Positions 16,119-25,860 are shown, counted from the first letter of the stretch. The stretch is 44,533 nucleotides of DNA from Opitutales bacterium UBA5694 (GCA_002420185.1 DIHO01000012.1:247680-292212), one strand, 5' to 3'. Translations and numbers: made by a program. The notes: generated by a model not told the origin, from the letters alone.

Positions 16119-17489
16119 ATGTTCGACCCTATCAAAAAACTTAAAGAGCATTTGCGATTCGCAAGTGTTTCAACGGATTCGCAATTCAAGGAGGGTATGG
16201 CCGCGTCACAGAAATTTTTGGCCGGTCTATTTTCAGAAATGGGGCTCAGTGTCGAAGTCGTGGATACGGATATGCACCCGATTGTATTGGCCAAGAGGGA
16301 GGGAGACCTCAACTGGCCGCACATCCTAATCTATGGCCACTACGACGTACAACCTGCTGATCCTATTGAGTTGTGGAATTCGGACCCTTTTGAACCTGTG
16401 GAGCGTGATGGAAGGATTTACGCTCGTGGAGCGGCTGATAACAAAGGACCGCAAATGGCTCATATCGCAGCGGTTGCCGAGCTGCTGGAAGAAAATCCGA
16501 ATCTGCCGTTGAGAATTTCCTTTCTGTTCGAGGGTGAGGAGGAAATCGGGAGTCCCAGTCTACTACCGTTTCTCGAATCTCGAAAGGGGGAGCTTTCACA
16601 GGCAGACCTTGTTCTGCTGTCAGACACCTTAAGCCCCAGTGCAGACCAGCTGGTGGTTACAGTAGGCCTTAGGGGTATTGTGGTCATGGATGTCGAATTT
16701 ACGGGGCCGAATAGCGATCTTCATTCGGGATTACATGGAGGAGCTGTCTATAATCCGGTTCAGGCCCTGTGTGAAGTTTGTGCTTCCTTACATGACAGTG
16801 ATAATAGAGTCACGGTACCTGGATTCTATGATGGAGTTACGGAAGTTGAGGAATGGGAACGTGAAGAGCTTGCGCAATTGGGCAGTGATGAAGAGGATTA
16901 CAGGAAATTTGTCGGTGTAAAGGCTTTGCATTCACTGTCTGGTTACACCGCTCAAGAGTCAGTTCGCTATTTACCTACACTCGAGTTTAATGGGATTGGT
17001 GGTGGGTACCAAGGAGGGGGTAGCAAGACCATTGTACCTTCCAAGGCCATGACCAAGATTTCTTGCCGTCTCGTTGGAAACCAGGATCCAAAGAAAGTGG
17101 GAGATCTGGTTAGGCAGGCGATTTTGGACCGGACTCCTGAAGGGATTTTGGCCAAGATCGACATGGGTCATCAAGGGGCCCCGTACTTGGTTGTTCCTCC
17201 TGGAAAACCGAATTCGCCAGACAATGCCCCGGTGCTCCTAACGAAAGCATTCGAAGCGGCTAAAGTGGCCATTTCGGAAGAGTTTCCCAATTCCGCACTG
17301 TTCCTCCGAGAAGGGGGAAGTATCCCGATTATCGCGGACATTAAGACAACGCTCGGACTCGATAGTGTAATGATAGGGCTCTTTCTTCCAGAAGACAATT
17401 TGCACGCTCCGAACGAGAGTATGAATATCGATGTCCTCAAGAAGGGAATACGCGTTTCGAAATCTATACTAAGATCCCTGGCGGGTTGA
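16119..17489 (+). CDS. M20-family metallodipeptidase
   Basis: The protein has 456 residues from the ATG at 16119; a TTG four codons upstream is possible. Dinuclear zinc site elements are present: YGHYDVQP (His and Asp), RGAADNKG, the catalytic and ligand glutamates in FEGEEEIGSPS, and later HSG in LHSGLHGG. The dimerisation (lid) domain lies about residues 190-360. The overall pattern is that of the ArgE/DapE/CPG2/CNDP-like dipeptidases that hydrolyse di- or small peptides in the cytoplasm. No signal peptide is visible. It stands alone between the PurH-like gene and a convergent alcohol dehydrogenase. Confidence 0.92.
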   Translation: MFDPIKKLKEHLRFASVSTDSQFKEGMAASQKFLAGLFSEMGLSVEVVDTDMHPIVLAKREGDLNWPHILIYGHYDVQPADPIELWNSDPFEPVERDGRIYARGAADNKGPQMAHIAAVAELLEENPNLPLRISFLFEGEEEIGSPSLLPFLESRKGELSQADLVLLSDTLSPSADQLVVTVGLRGIVVMDVEFTGPNSDLHSGLHGGAVYNPVQALCEVCASLHDSDNRVTVPGFYDGVTEVEEWEREELAQLGSDEEDYRKFVGVKALHSLSGYTAQESVRYLPTLEFNGIGGGYQGGGSKTIVPSKAMTKISCRLVGNQDPKKVGDLVRQAILDRTPEGILAKIDMGHQGAPYLVVPPGKPNSPDNAPVLLTKAFEAAKVAISEEFPNSALFLREGGSIPIIADIKTTLGLDSVMIGLFLPEDNLHAPNESMNIDVLKKGIRVSKSILRSLAG

Positions 17490-17817
17490 GGCTCAATCGG
17501 TTCTAGCAATTACCTTAGGTTATTTCGTCACAGCCTGTACGGTGTAAATATTTTATACGAGTATAAGAATCACTTTGAAATTGGATGCTTGGTTATTTTC
17601 CATACATCGTTTTTTGATAATCAGTTGGAGTGTCCCCGCCAAAATTATGCCAAAGCATGAGCGATAGCTCGGGCAGGCGAATCCCGCTGTGGCCAAAACA
17701 GCGGTAAGTAATGGATTCGTATCGACTGGAAGAAGGAAACTATGTAGACAAACAACGAGGGGAATTAATTGAATACAGATCTTTTTGAATTTAAGGCAAA
17801 GTTCTTAGAGATTTACC
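17490..17817. other. Intergenic region between convergent genes
   Basis: This region holds 328 bases and no clear terminator. On the minus strand around 17600-17705 a short frame reads SGIRLPELSLMLWHNFGG and DTPTDYQKTMYG, which faintly recalls the end of an AraC-type DNA-binding domain. The evidence is too weak for a call. Confidence 0.25.
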
Positions 17818-18972
17818 TCAAAGGCATTCTTCCAATATTTTGCGAAGGTCCGCGCTTTCGAGGTCGATCGGATTCCCTTTCATACTGCTGGATTGGGTGG
17901 ATTTTTTGACTGCCTCTGGGATCATCGCCTCGGTAAAGCCGAGTGCGCTAAGAGGTGCTAGGGGGAGATCTTTCAGGAGTGACTCTATCCAGGCAATTGC
18001 GTAGCTCCCTTTTGCGGTCGGGTTTCCGGTTAAAACCTGAGCGACTTGGTCGAATTTTCTAGAAGTCTCTCCGCGAGATTCCCGTCGCATTACGATATCA
18101 TAATTCATCCTTAAAACGGGAAGTAGCAAACCCGCGCAGAGCGCTCCATGCGGGGCTTCGGTCATTCCTCCAATAGGGCCTGCGAATCCATGGACTGCGC
18201 CCAGTTTTGCGTTGGCGAGGGCGATGCCGCTACAAAGGCTAGCGACGCAGAGATCTGATTTGGCCGCCTTATCTAATTTTGATTGGCAGGCAGCTCGAAG
18301 GGAAAGGGAAGCTCTTTGCAGCCCTTGGAGAGCAATTCCATCGCTCAATGGATTTGCGTCGCGTGAAAGATAAGCTTCCAAGCATTGAATGAAAGCGTCC
18401 ATGCCTGTGTAGGCTGATATTTCTGGCGGGAGGTCGTAGGTGAGCTCCGGATCAACGACTGCCCATCGTGGAATCATATACGGACTGCGCAGGCTCACCT
18501 TAACGGCAGAGTCGGGGACACCGATTACGCTGTTTCGCGTTACTTCAGATCCGGTGCCAGCGGTTGTAGGGATCGCCATGTAGGGGATTGATGGATGCAA
18601 AATCGGTTTTCCTTTTCCCACTATTTCAAGGTAGTCTAGTAGCTCACCATCGTTGTTGAGTAAGGCGGCGAGGGCTTTTCCAGTATCGATGACACTGCCT
18701 CCGCCAAGTCCAATGACCGTATCTGGCTGAAAAGTTCTCGCGGTCTTAAGTGCGTTAGAAATCAGGTAGGTTGTGGGTTCGGATGTAACTGGAAACATGG
18801 CGGTTTCGATATCATTAGCGGCGAGCCTGCCCATTAGAAATTGATGCCTCGCAGGCGTTTTCCCGGTAAGGATAAACGCCCGCTTTGTGCTTTCGGGAAG
18901 GAAGTTGCACAGGTTCTTTGCTATACCATCGCCTAAGTGGATCGAGTTCGCGGTCGAGAATGAAAAGTTCAT
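17818..18972 (-). CDS. Iron-containing alcohol dehydrogenase
   Basis: The protein has 384 residues. The nucleotide-binding part carries GLGGGSVIDTGKALA and IPTTAGTGSEVTRNSV, both hallmarks of group III (iron-dependent) alcohol dehydrogenases. The metal-binding half contains YTGMDAFIQCLEAYLS, GAVHGFAGPIGG and APHGALCAGLLLP with the expected histidines. It reduces or oxidises alcohols and aldehydes with NAD(P). The exact substrate is open (primary alcohols, lactaldehyde and phosphonate or maleylacetate relatives all use this fold). It lies 85 bases before the HAD gene's stop on the same strand, so the HAD gene may precede it in one transcript. Confidence 0.92.
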   Translation of the reverse strand: MNFSFSTANSIHLGDGIAKNLCNFLPESTKRAFILTGKTPARHQFLMGRLAANDIETAMFPVTSEPTTYLISNALKTARTFQPDTVIGLGGGSVIDTGKALAALLNNDGELLDYLEIVGKGKPILHPSIPYMAIPTTAGTGSEVTRNSVIGVPDSAVKVSLRSPYMIPRWAVVDPELTYDLPPEISAYTGMDAFIQCLEAYLSRDANPLSDGIALQGLQRASLSLRAACQSKLDKAAKSDLCVASLCSGIALANAKLGAVHGFAGPIGGMTEAPHGALCAGLLLPVLRMNYDIVMRRESRGETSRKFDQVAQVLTGNPTAKGSYAIAWIESLLKDLPLAPLSALGFTEAMIPEAVKKSTQSSSMKGNPIDLESADLRKILEECL

Positions 18973-19056
18973 TGTGAAAATTCAGGGCTTGATTGAGAGG
19001 CGGTGCAATCCTTCAATGTAGAGGGTCTAGCGAGGTTTCTTAATGGGAGGTATTGA

Positions 19057-19713
19057 TTAGACTAACCACTCTTGAAACTTTTCTGGGCCTCGCTCTAAGG
19101 ACTCCCAGATCTCGTGAGCAAGGCATCTGCTCTCGTCGTTGTGGATGGCGAGATCGGGAACGAGTATCACGCGAGCTCCCGAAGCGGCCGCGGCGTGGAT
19201 ACCGTGAAGTGAATCCTCAAAGGCAAGGCAGTCTGACGGTTCGACTCCCATCTGTTCTGCGGCAGTAATGAAAATTTCGGGATGAGGTTTTCCGTTTGTA
19301 ACTTGGTCTCCGCTGACGATGGAGTGAAAATGGCAGATCAGATCGTGGTGCCCGAGCTTCTTTTGGGCGAGCGACTGTTTGGACGAGGTGGCGACACTTT
19401 GAGGAATTCCCTCGTTGGACAGCCATTCGATGCAAATGCGGGCCCCTTTGTGCATTGGAACGCCGTGTCCAATTTTCTGGTGGTAGATCTTATCAGACTT
19501 GGCGACTAGCTCCGGGACATCGACTTGGTCGCCAATTGCTTGGTGGAGAGCTTCGCGGAAGCTGGATTCGTTCATTCCTATGATCCTTCTGAACTCGACT
19601 ACGTCGATTTCGAGGCCCAATTCATGAGAGGCTTGGAGCCAGGACTCGTGCGAAATTCGCTCGGTATCAAGAAGAAGGCCATCCATATCCCAGATCACTG
19701 CTTTGAATCTCAC
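19057..19713 (-). CDS. HAD-family phosphatase (beta-phosphoglucomutase-like)
   Basis: The protein has 218 residues and a GTG start at 19713. Motif I is VIWDMDGLLLDTERIS (nucleophile and acid/base Asp). A four-helix cap follows (about residues 15-90). Motif II lies near SVATSSK, motif III is GKPHPEIF (Lys), and motif IV is CLAFEDSLHGIHAA. This pattern fits subfamily I HAD enzymes that dephosphorylate sugar phosphates, pseudouridine phosphate or phosphoglycolate. It is upstream of the alcohol dehydrogenase on the same strand. The substrate cannot be decided from the sequence. Confidence 0.9.
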   Translation of the reverse strand: MRFKAVIWDMDGLLLDTERISHESWLQASHELGLEIDVVEFRRIIGMNESSFREALHQAIGDQVDVPELVAKSDKIYHQKIGHGVPMHKGARICIEWLSNEGIPQSVATSSKQSLAQKKLGHHDLICHFHSIVSGDQVTNGKPHPEIFITAAEQMGVEPSDCLAFEDSLHGIHAAAASGARVILVPDLAIHNDESRCLAHEIWESLERGPEKFQEWLV

Positions 19714-19996
19714 ACTTGGAATAGGTCAAAAAAACCGCCGAGGATGCAACAGATATCGTGACCTAGTGGAGCAAATCCGATTTCATTGATTCTTATGAAG
19801 GGACCATCTCGCAGATTCTGGATTCTCCTTTTGGTGATTGGCGGTGCTCTTTTACATCCTCTCTTTACTAGTCGGGTTTTATCCCGTTCGGGAAAATATG
19901 AACACGGGCCACCTATCTAATACACTTGATAGAAAACGAATTTTTCGTATCTTATTCTACAAATTGGTGATAATTCGAATTAAAGAAGCCTTCTCA

Positions 19997-21511
19997 ATGG
20001 GGAATCGCGTTTGGCGATTAGGCAGCACCGCATGGTGCCTTTTGGCTGGATTGATGCTTCAGTCATTGAACGCCCAGGACTCTCGATCACCTGGGGTGAG
20101 GTCGTCGAAACCCAACATCGTTTGGATTATCGTGGACGATATGTCGACGAACCTTTCCTGCTATGGAGAGACGGTGATCGAGACGCCGCATCTCGATCAG
20201 TTAGCGTCGAGCGGGATTAAGTTTACCCAAGCCTTTGTGACCGCCCCGGTATGCTCGACCAATCGCTCGGCATTCATCACTGGAATGTACCAGACCACAA
20301 TTGGTTCGCATCATCATCGCAGCGGACGTGGAGAAATCAAAATCCGCTTGCCCGAAGGCATTCGTCCCATTCCGGAATACTTTCAGGAGGCGGGCTACTA
20401 CACAGCGATAACGGGCTGGCCGAACAAAGACCGGTCGAACACCGGTAAAACCGACTACAACTTTGAATGGGATCGATCCATATATGACGGTCCGGACTGG
20501 AGCAAGCGCAAGCCGGGCCAGCCGTTCTTCGCTCAGATCCAGCTCCGAGGTGGGAAACACCGGGGAGGGGACATCGAAGCTTCGAGAAGATTCGTTCAGA
20601 GAATGAAAGAAGAGTTTGGGTCGGTGACTGATCCCAAGGATGTAACGCTGCCTCCTTACTATCCCAATGATCAGGTACTTTTAGAAGACTGGGCTGCTTA
20701 TTTGGATACAGTTAGACTGACCGATAAGTTTGTCGGTGATGTCATTGCTCGGTTGAAGGTAGAAGGCGACTTCGAAAACACGGTTGTGCTTTTTATGACG
20801 GACCACGGAATTAGTCACGCTCGTGGTAAACAGTTCCTATACGAGGAGGGGATTCATGTTCCTTTAATTGTCAGCGGACCTGGGCTTGAAGCCGGTGCAG
20901 TTCGAACTGATTTGGTCGAGCATATTGATATCGCAGCCCTGTCTTTGGGACTGGCGAATATAGAAATTCCTGGATACATGCAGGCCAAGAATATCCTGAG
21001 TGAAGATTACATTGAGAGGACTGCGATTTTCTCCGCTCGCGATCGTTGTGATGAAACGGTGGAGCACATGCGTTGCATCCGGACGGATCGTTACAAGTAT
21101 ATTCGAAACTTTCTTCCCAACCGTCCTCATATGCAGCCGAACCGTTATAAGGATGGGAAATCGATTATCAAAGTACTGCGTGAGGCTTACGAGGCAGGCA
21201 ACCTTAACGAATTTCAGGCACGTATTTTCGAATCAAATCGACCGAAAGAAGAATTGTACGATCTCCAAAACGATCCTTTTGAAATTCATAACCTAGCAGA
21301 CGATCCGAAGCATCGGAAACGTTTAAAGGACCTGCGAAATCGGCTGGGTAGCTGGATTAGAGCTACAGGTGACCGAGGACCTGAGCCGGAGGAGATGTAC
21401 GATAGCGATATGGCGGTTTATTTGCAATCACGAGGAAACGATCCCGAACAGCTGCAGGTTTTGATGGGAAATATCAAGCAGATGAAAGACTGGGCTACTG
21501 CAGGGAAGTAG
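19997..21511 (+). CDS. Secreted formylglycine-dependent sulfatase (variant CSTNR motif)
   Basis: The start is placed at the ATG at 19997, where a signal peptide begins (cleavage near SLNAQD); the upstream 53 codons are an open but unlikely extension. The product has 504 residues. The metal site starts IVWIIVDDMSTN. The modified cysteine is Cys86 in VCSTNRSAFITG, with Thr in place of the usual Pro or Ala of C-x-P/A-x-R. Later elements are FMTDHGISHARGKQ and GIHVPLIVSGPG. Sulfatases of this type remove sulfate from polysaccharides outside the cytoplasm. The C-terminal LYDLQNDPFEIHNLADDP is typical. It is the first of three sulfatase genes here, and a broken transporter follows directly. Confidence 0.92.
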   Translation: MGNRVWRLGSTAWCLLAGLMLQSLNAQDSRSPGVRSSKPNIVWIIVDDMSTNLSCYGETVIETPHLDQLASSGIKFTQAFVTAPVCSTNRSAFITGMYQTTIGSHHHRSGRGEIKIRLPEGIRPIPEYFQEAGYYTAITGWPNKDRSNTGKTDYNFEWDRSIYDGPDWSKRKPGQPFFAQIQLRGGKHRGGDIEASRRFVQRMKEEFGSVTDPKDVTLPPYYPNDQVLLEDWAAYLDTVRLTDKFVGDVIARLKVEGDFENTVVLFMTDHGISHARGKQFLYEEGIHVPLIVSGPGLEAGAVRTDLVEHIDIAALSLGLANIEIPGYMQAKNILSEDYIERTAIFSARDRCDETVEHMRCIRTDRYKYIRNFLPNRPHMQPNRYKDGKSIIKVLREAYEAGNLNEFQARIFESNRPKEELYDLQNDPFEIHNLADDPKHRKRLKDLRNRLGSWIRATGDRGPEPEEMYDSDMAVYLQSRGNDPEQLQVLMGNIKQMKDWATAGK

Positions 21512-21513
21512 CT

Positions 21514-21921
21514 TTGGTATTCAATCGCTCCCGCCTGAAGTATTTCGCTGCTCTAATGGCTTCCGGTATCGGACTGTCTTCATTCTCGCTTCTTACTAGA
21601 ATCGACGGCCTGTTGATACCAATGCTCGTGACAGGTCTTAGTATCGCAAACGGCTGCTTTGCACCCATATCAGGAGCGTTTGCGGCCCGCTATTTTGGGA
21701 TTAAACATATCTGAGCGATAAGTGGGGTGTTTATGTCTACTATGATTGTGGGAAGTTCAGTTGGGCCTCTCTTGTTCAGTCTGGTGAGAGACTTCACGGG
21801 TTCATATATTCCCGCTTCTTTTGGGACATTTACACTTTCGACCTGCTTCGTCGTGGCTTCCTTTTGGGCCAATATTCCGCAACGAAAAATTAAGGCGGAA
21901 ATGGAGAAGGGTGTGGATTAG
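21514..21921 (+). pseudogene. MFS transporter C-terminal fragment with an in-frame stop
   Basis: Only the C-terminal third of a major facilitator transporter remains. Two open pieces share one reading frame: 21514-21714 (helices LLIPMLVTGLSIANGCFAPI, then GAFAARYFGIKHI) and 21727-21921 (MIVGSSVGPLLFSLVRDFTG, then FGTFTLSTCFVVASFW). They are split by a TGA at 21712-21714, with homology continuing across it (GIKHI, stop, AISGVFMSTMIVG). The N-terminal eight or so helices are absent, and the sulfatase gene ends two bases before the fragment starts. It may have imported the desulfated product of the neighbouring sulfatase; now it is dead. Confidence 0.78.
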
Positions 21922-22000
21922 CCACTAGAGGTACAGAACGAGCGGCTCCCTGATAGATATACTTTGCCCCATCCAGGGAGTGAGCGGGATGCTGTTGATG

Positions 22001-22041
22001 TAGGAGCGGCTTTACGCCGCGATAATTGCGGTTTAGACCGC
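22001..22041 (+). repeat. REP-like double hairpin
   Basis: TAGGAGCGGC-TTTAC-GCCGC (22001-22020) forms a five-base GC stem with a five-base loop. Seven bases later GCGGT-TTAG-ACCGC (22028-22041) forms a second hairpin. The TAGGAGCGGC start and paired GC-rich hairpins are typical of bacterial repetitive extragenic palindromes, which are spread by REP-associated tyrosine transposases. This is the only copy I found in the window. Confidence 0.5.
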
Positions 22042-22077
22042 CCGGGCAAGTCGAGGCTTATGAACTTTAAGATTAGC

Positions 22078-23403
22078 TCAATCGTTTTGCATCGTCGCTA
22101 TTGCCTGCTTCAGTTTTGCGTGAGCTGCCTTGGTTTCGTCGTTTGCGTTCCTCAGATCGATGGGGTGCAGTAATTCGGGGTCGATAGTGTAGTCGAAAAA
22201 GTGGTGATGACCGGTTTCGTCGAAAAGCTGATACTGCTTGTCCTGTATCCAGCGAGAAAGACTTCGCCCGATTTTGTTGTGCCCGGGTAGAGGGTTATGG
22301 TGGATGAAAACCCAGTCGCGCGGATTGCCCTTTTCCCCTAGTACCTGAGGCAAGAAAGAGCGTCCGTCGAAGATTTCGTTTTTGGGAAGTGGAATACTGG
22401 CTGCTTCAAGAAGAGTCGGAATGAAATCGGTGGTATCCACTAAATCAGAGACAACGCGGCCGCCCGCTTGCGATCCAGGCCAATTTACGATCAAAGGAAC
22501 GTGGGTGCCACGGCGATTGTTCAATCCTTTACCTCCGCTTATCACGCGGCCATCACGCATTTTAGAGGTTACTTCGCGAGGGGTCCCGTTGTCGCCATAG
22601 AAGATAAGGATTGTGTTCTCACGGATTCCAAGTTCGCCTAATTTCGCATCGATAAGTCCTATGAGCTTGTCCATGTACTCGACCATGTCCCCAAAATATT
22701 TGTCGGGATTGTTTTCGAAACGATTTCCGTTGAGCCAATCATCGCTATCGGGAGTTGGATTGAAGGGGCCGTGAGTCAGGGCCATGGGGTAGTAGACGAA
22801 AAAAGGCTCTTCGGAATTTCGCTCTATGAAATTATTGATGTATTTTACGTATAGGTCCGGCCCGTATTTGCCTTTAGTGTCTTTGACGTAAGTCCCATTA
22901 GACTGAATACGAGGATCCGCATATCGTGAGGATTTATCTTCGGTATGCTCAGTGTGCCAAAGAAAGTACTCGTCGAATCCGGCGTCTTCCGCTCTCATTC
23001 CCCGGTTGCGCCATTCGGGCAGATAGCCTGGGGGATTGTAGCTTCGGAGCTGCCATTTACCTGATATGCAGGTCTTGTATCCAGCATTTGAAAACCAGTG
23101 CCCAAAGGTTTTGGCCTGCGGGTCAAGAATTCCAAATGCCAGCCAATTACGGAAATTATACTTGCCTGTCATGAGAGCAACTCGCGTCGGCGTGCAAAGC
23201 GGCACTGCATGAGCGTCATCAAATCGTACACCCTCCTTGGCGAGTCGATCTAAGTGGGGCGTGTGGTATGATGTACCCCCGTAGCAGCCTAGCACTTCCA
23301 TTCCTAGATCGTCGGCCATGATAAGAACGATGTTGGGTCGATCCAAAGCGGCGTGGTGAAACGATGTCAGGAAAATGGAAATGCAGAATATTCTTAGGAT
23401 CAT
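22078..23403 (-). CDS. Secreted sulfatase (CTPTR motif)
   Basis: The protein has 441 residues with an N-terminal signal peptide. The metal-binding start is NIVLIMADDLG, the active-site cysteine is Cys70 in PLCTPTRVALMTGKY (C-x-P-x-R, the canonical formylglycine motif), and ILIFYGDNGTP supplies metal ligands in the second part. It is a typical arylsulfatase-family polysaccharide sulfatase. It stands on the opposite strand from the first sulfatase and 236 bases from the third. A radical-type maturase or FGE that would activate it is not in the window. Confidence 0.93.
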   Translation of the reverse strand: MILRIFCISIFLTSFHHAALDRPNIVLIMADDLGMEVLGCYGGTSYHTPHLDRLAKEGVRFDDAHAVPLCTPTRVALMTGKYNFRNWLAFGILDPQAKTFGHWFSNAGYKTCISGKWQLRSYNPPGYLPEWRNRGMRAEDAGFDEYFLWHTEHTEDKSSRYADPRIQSNGTYVKDTKGKYGPDLYVKYINNFIERNSEEPFFVYYPMALTHGPFNPTPDSDDWLNGNRFENNPDKYFGDMVEYMDKLIGLIDAKLGELGIRENTILIFYGDNGTPREVTSKMRDGRVISGGKGLNNRRGTHVPLIVNWPGSQAGGRVVSDLVDTTDFIPTLLEAASIPLPKNEIFDGRSFLPQVLGEKGNPRDWVFIHHNPLPGHNKIGRSLSRWIQDKQYQLFDETGHHHFFDYTIDPELLHPIDLRNANDETKAAHAKLKQAIATMQND

Positions 23404-23639
23404 GATTATGCGAAGAGAGATAGTGGAAACGGAGGCCCAGCGTTTAGGCTATGCCGTGACTTTGGAGCAATTTGGGATAGAATCAAAGATGGTTGGGCTA
23501 CGAGCAAACTGGCCAATGTGTTATCCAGATTGAACCAGCATAGAAAGCATAATCTGTTTTTTGACGGTTCTATGGGATAGAGCAGTCGACACTGGCCCTA
23601 CGAGGGTCTCGCAAGAAATTGTGTTCGAATTAAACCGGC

Positions 23640-25349
23640 CTAGTTCAGATTCAAGTGCTTGGGTGCGTTTGGATTGGCGGCGAGGTAGTCGCCAATATGT
23701 TTGACGATATTCGGGTACTCTTTCGAGACGTCTTTGCTTTCCGCGAACATTTCGACTTTGGGTCCATATAGCATGAGTTTTGAGCCATCGCTGGGAACGA
23801 CCGCTTTAAAGTGATTGTAGCGTACGAAATGAGAGTAGCTTTTGTCCTCGGGTATGGCGTTTCGCAGCCGTTTGGCGATGTTAGCCTGTTCGGGGTCGTC
23901 TATTCGATTAGTCCATTCGTTGGGGTCATTCTGGTGATCGTAAAGCTCTTCACTCCCGTCGAAGTAGCGAATATATCGCCAGCGGGAAACGCGAACGGTG
24001 TGGGTTCCGCGACCGACGGTTGATAAAGCTATGTGGGGCCAGTGGGTGTTTGGGTCGGCGAGAAGGGGAGTGAGCGAGTTACCGTCGAGATCGGATCGCT
24101 TTTTGAGTCCAAGCATGTCAATAACTGTCGGATACACATCGAGTAGCGAGACGGGTTTCTGGCTTCGTTTGCCGGGCAGGAAGCCTTTACGCGTAGCATT
24201 TTTTTTTGGGGCGATAATCAAGGGGACGCGAGTTGATCGTTCCCATGCAGTGAATTTCCCCCAATGCTCTTTCTCGCCCAGTTGCCAGCCGTGATCAGAC
24301 CAGAGCACGATCATGGTGTTGTTGGCGTACTCCGAACAGTCGAGTGCGTCGAGTACCTTGCCCACCTGCTCGTCAACGAAGGAAATACACGCAAGATAGG
24401 CGCTGACAGCATTACGCCACTGACTGTTCTCGACCACCGTGGAATGAGCCCCGCTGGTCAGAGCGTATCTTGCGAGTTCGCGGGCGGTAGGCGAGAGGTC
24501 GTCAAGATCGTCGGTGGGCAGCTCAGGTAAAACGACGGAATCAGGTGGATACATATCGTGAAAGCGTTTTGGCGCCCAAAGGGGCTGATGCGGGCGATAG
24601 AAGCCGACGGCAAGCATGAAAGGTTTGTCATATTTCTGGCTCAGCTTTTCAACCGCCCAATCTGCACTTTCCGTATCTGTCCATTCCTCGTCGGGCCGGT
24701 CGATGGGTCCCCAGTCAAACGAATCGATGGTGCGGGACCCGCGTCGGCGGTCTCGAGGCATTTGATTGAGCGGCATGGTAATGCCTAAGCGGGGAATTTC
24801 ATGGCGCACGTAGGGACTGCTATCCTTTAACTCTTTTTCGGAGATGGTTCGTTCATCAGGCAGGATCGGCATCCACTTGTCGTAGTCGGGTCCATATTCA
24901 TCAAACATTCGCTGGCTGTTGCCGTGTAGCAGTTTTCCCGTTCCCATGGTGATGTAGCCCTGCTTTTTTAGATCTAAAGGTAGTAGCTCGGCGTCTGGCA
25001 TGGTCCTTTCAATCTTCTGACCATTCCCATAAACGCCGTTGTGGATGGGAAGCAGGCCGGACCAGATAGCGGCTCGCGAACCGCTGCAAGCGGGTACGAC
25101 ACAATGAGCGTTAGTAAATAGGAGGCCCCGCTCCGCTAGGCGATCGATATGAGGCGTCTTGACTTGTGGATGCCCGTCGAGGCAGCCGATCCAGTCATTC
25201 AAATCGTCGATTGTGATGTAGAGAATGTTGGTTTGACTTGAAACACCCTGGGGATTAGCGGATGAGCGGTTAACGGCTAGAAACGAGGATAAGCATACGA
25301 CAATTAGCGATAATCGAAACGGAATTTTGTGGTGTGCGGTAGGTCTCAT
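23640..25349 (-). CDS. Secreted sulfatase, iduronate-2-sulfatase-like (variant CSGSR motif)
   Basis: The protein has 569 residues and an N-terminal signal peptide (about residues 11-32). NILYITIDDLNDWIGCLDGH is the start typical of iduronate-2-sulfatase-like enzymes. The reactive cysteine is Cys88 in ACSGSRAAIWSGLLP, with Gly in place of Pro or Ala. VLWSDHGWQLGEKEHWGKFT is a hallmark of this branch. The C-terminal ELYDHQNDPNEWTN is typical. It probably acts on sulfated uronic-acid or related polysaccharides in the periplasm; the exact linkage cannot be read. It is on the same strand as the second sulfatase. Confidence 0.92.
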   Translation of the reverse strand: MRPTAHHKIPFRLSLIVVCLSSFLAVNRSSANPQGVSSQTNILYITIDDLNDWIGCLDGHPQVKTPHIDRLAERGLLFTNAHCVVPACSGSRAAIWSGLLPIHNGVYGNGQKIERTMPDAELLPLDLKKQGYITMGTGKLLHGNSQRMFDEYGPDYDKWMPILPDERTISEKELKDSSPYVRHEIPRLGITMPLNQMPRDRRRGSRTIDSFDWGPIDRPDEEWTDTESADWAVEKLSQKYDKPFMLAVGFYRPHQPLWAPKRFHDMYPPDSVVLPELPTDDLDDLSPTARELARYALTSGAHSTVVENSQWRNAVSAYLACISFVDEQVGKVLDALDCSEYANNTMIVLWSDHGWQLGEKEHWGKFTAWERSTRVPLIIAPKKNATRKGFLPGKRSQKPVSLLDVYPTVIDMLGLKKRSDLDGNSLTPLLADPNTHWPHIALSTVGRGTHTVRVSRWRYIRYFDGSEELYDHQNDPNEWTNRIDDPEQANIAKRLRNAIPEDKSYSHFVRYNHFKAVVPSDGSKLMLYGPKVEMFAESKDVSKEYPNIVKHIGDYLAANPNAPKHLNLN

Positions 25350-25860
25350 ACGTTATGAATATCACGGTGGAGTAGGTGCTGTTTCAAGGTAATTTGATTG
25401 GGTGGTCATTTGTGGTTGTGGAGCTTATGCTTGGGCGGTCGCAATTTGGGATCAAATTGAAAGGAGTGTTGTCGGTGAGTGGAAGAGAACTGGCTGAAAG
25501 AGGCTTGCATTCAGACCGCTCCATTATCGGGGGTTCCAAAACGGGAGTTAGCGAAGAAATCATATAGAAATAAAGGCACACAGCAGGGTATCCGTCTCGC
25601 GAATCCATTCTCTGAACTACTGTTTGGACATCTCAGATTTTGATAGAATGACCATGTTGACGCAGATTGCAATTTTCAGGAGGGCCATCATGATGGAGGA
25701 AGCACCCGTTGAGCTAATTGAGTCGGAGAAAAAACAAATGTGGAACGTCTGGAGGTCGTCACCCTGCTGGTTCAATTTTTTATAAGGTATAACGAGAGAG
25801 TCACCTGGCAAGATCCGCAGAAATTGCTAAAACAAATAAGAACCGCTGCGAGCGTCGTCT
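25350..25860. other. Intergenic region with no recognisable gene
   Basis: About 510 bases. Short frames exist on both strands (for example 25617-25811 minus, with a hydrophobic end), but none resembles a family or has a ribosome-binding site. It presumably holds the upstream region of the third sulfatase gene. Confidence 0.3.

Noticed and set aside
20201..20560. A 119-codon frame on the minus strand within a sulfatase gene
   Set aside because: It lies wholly antisense to the conserved sulfatase core, has no ribosome-binding site and no recognisable motif.
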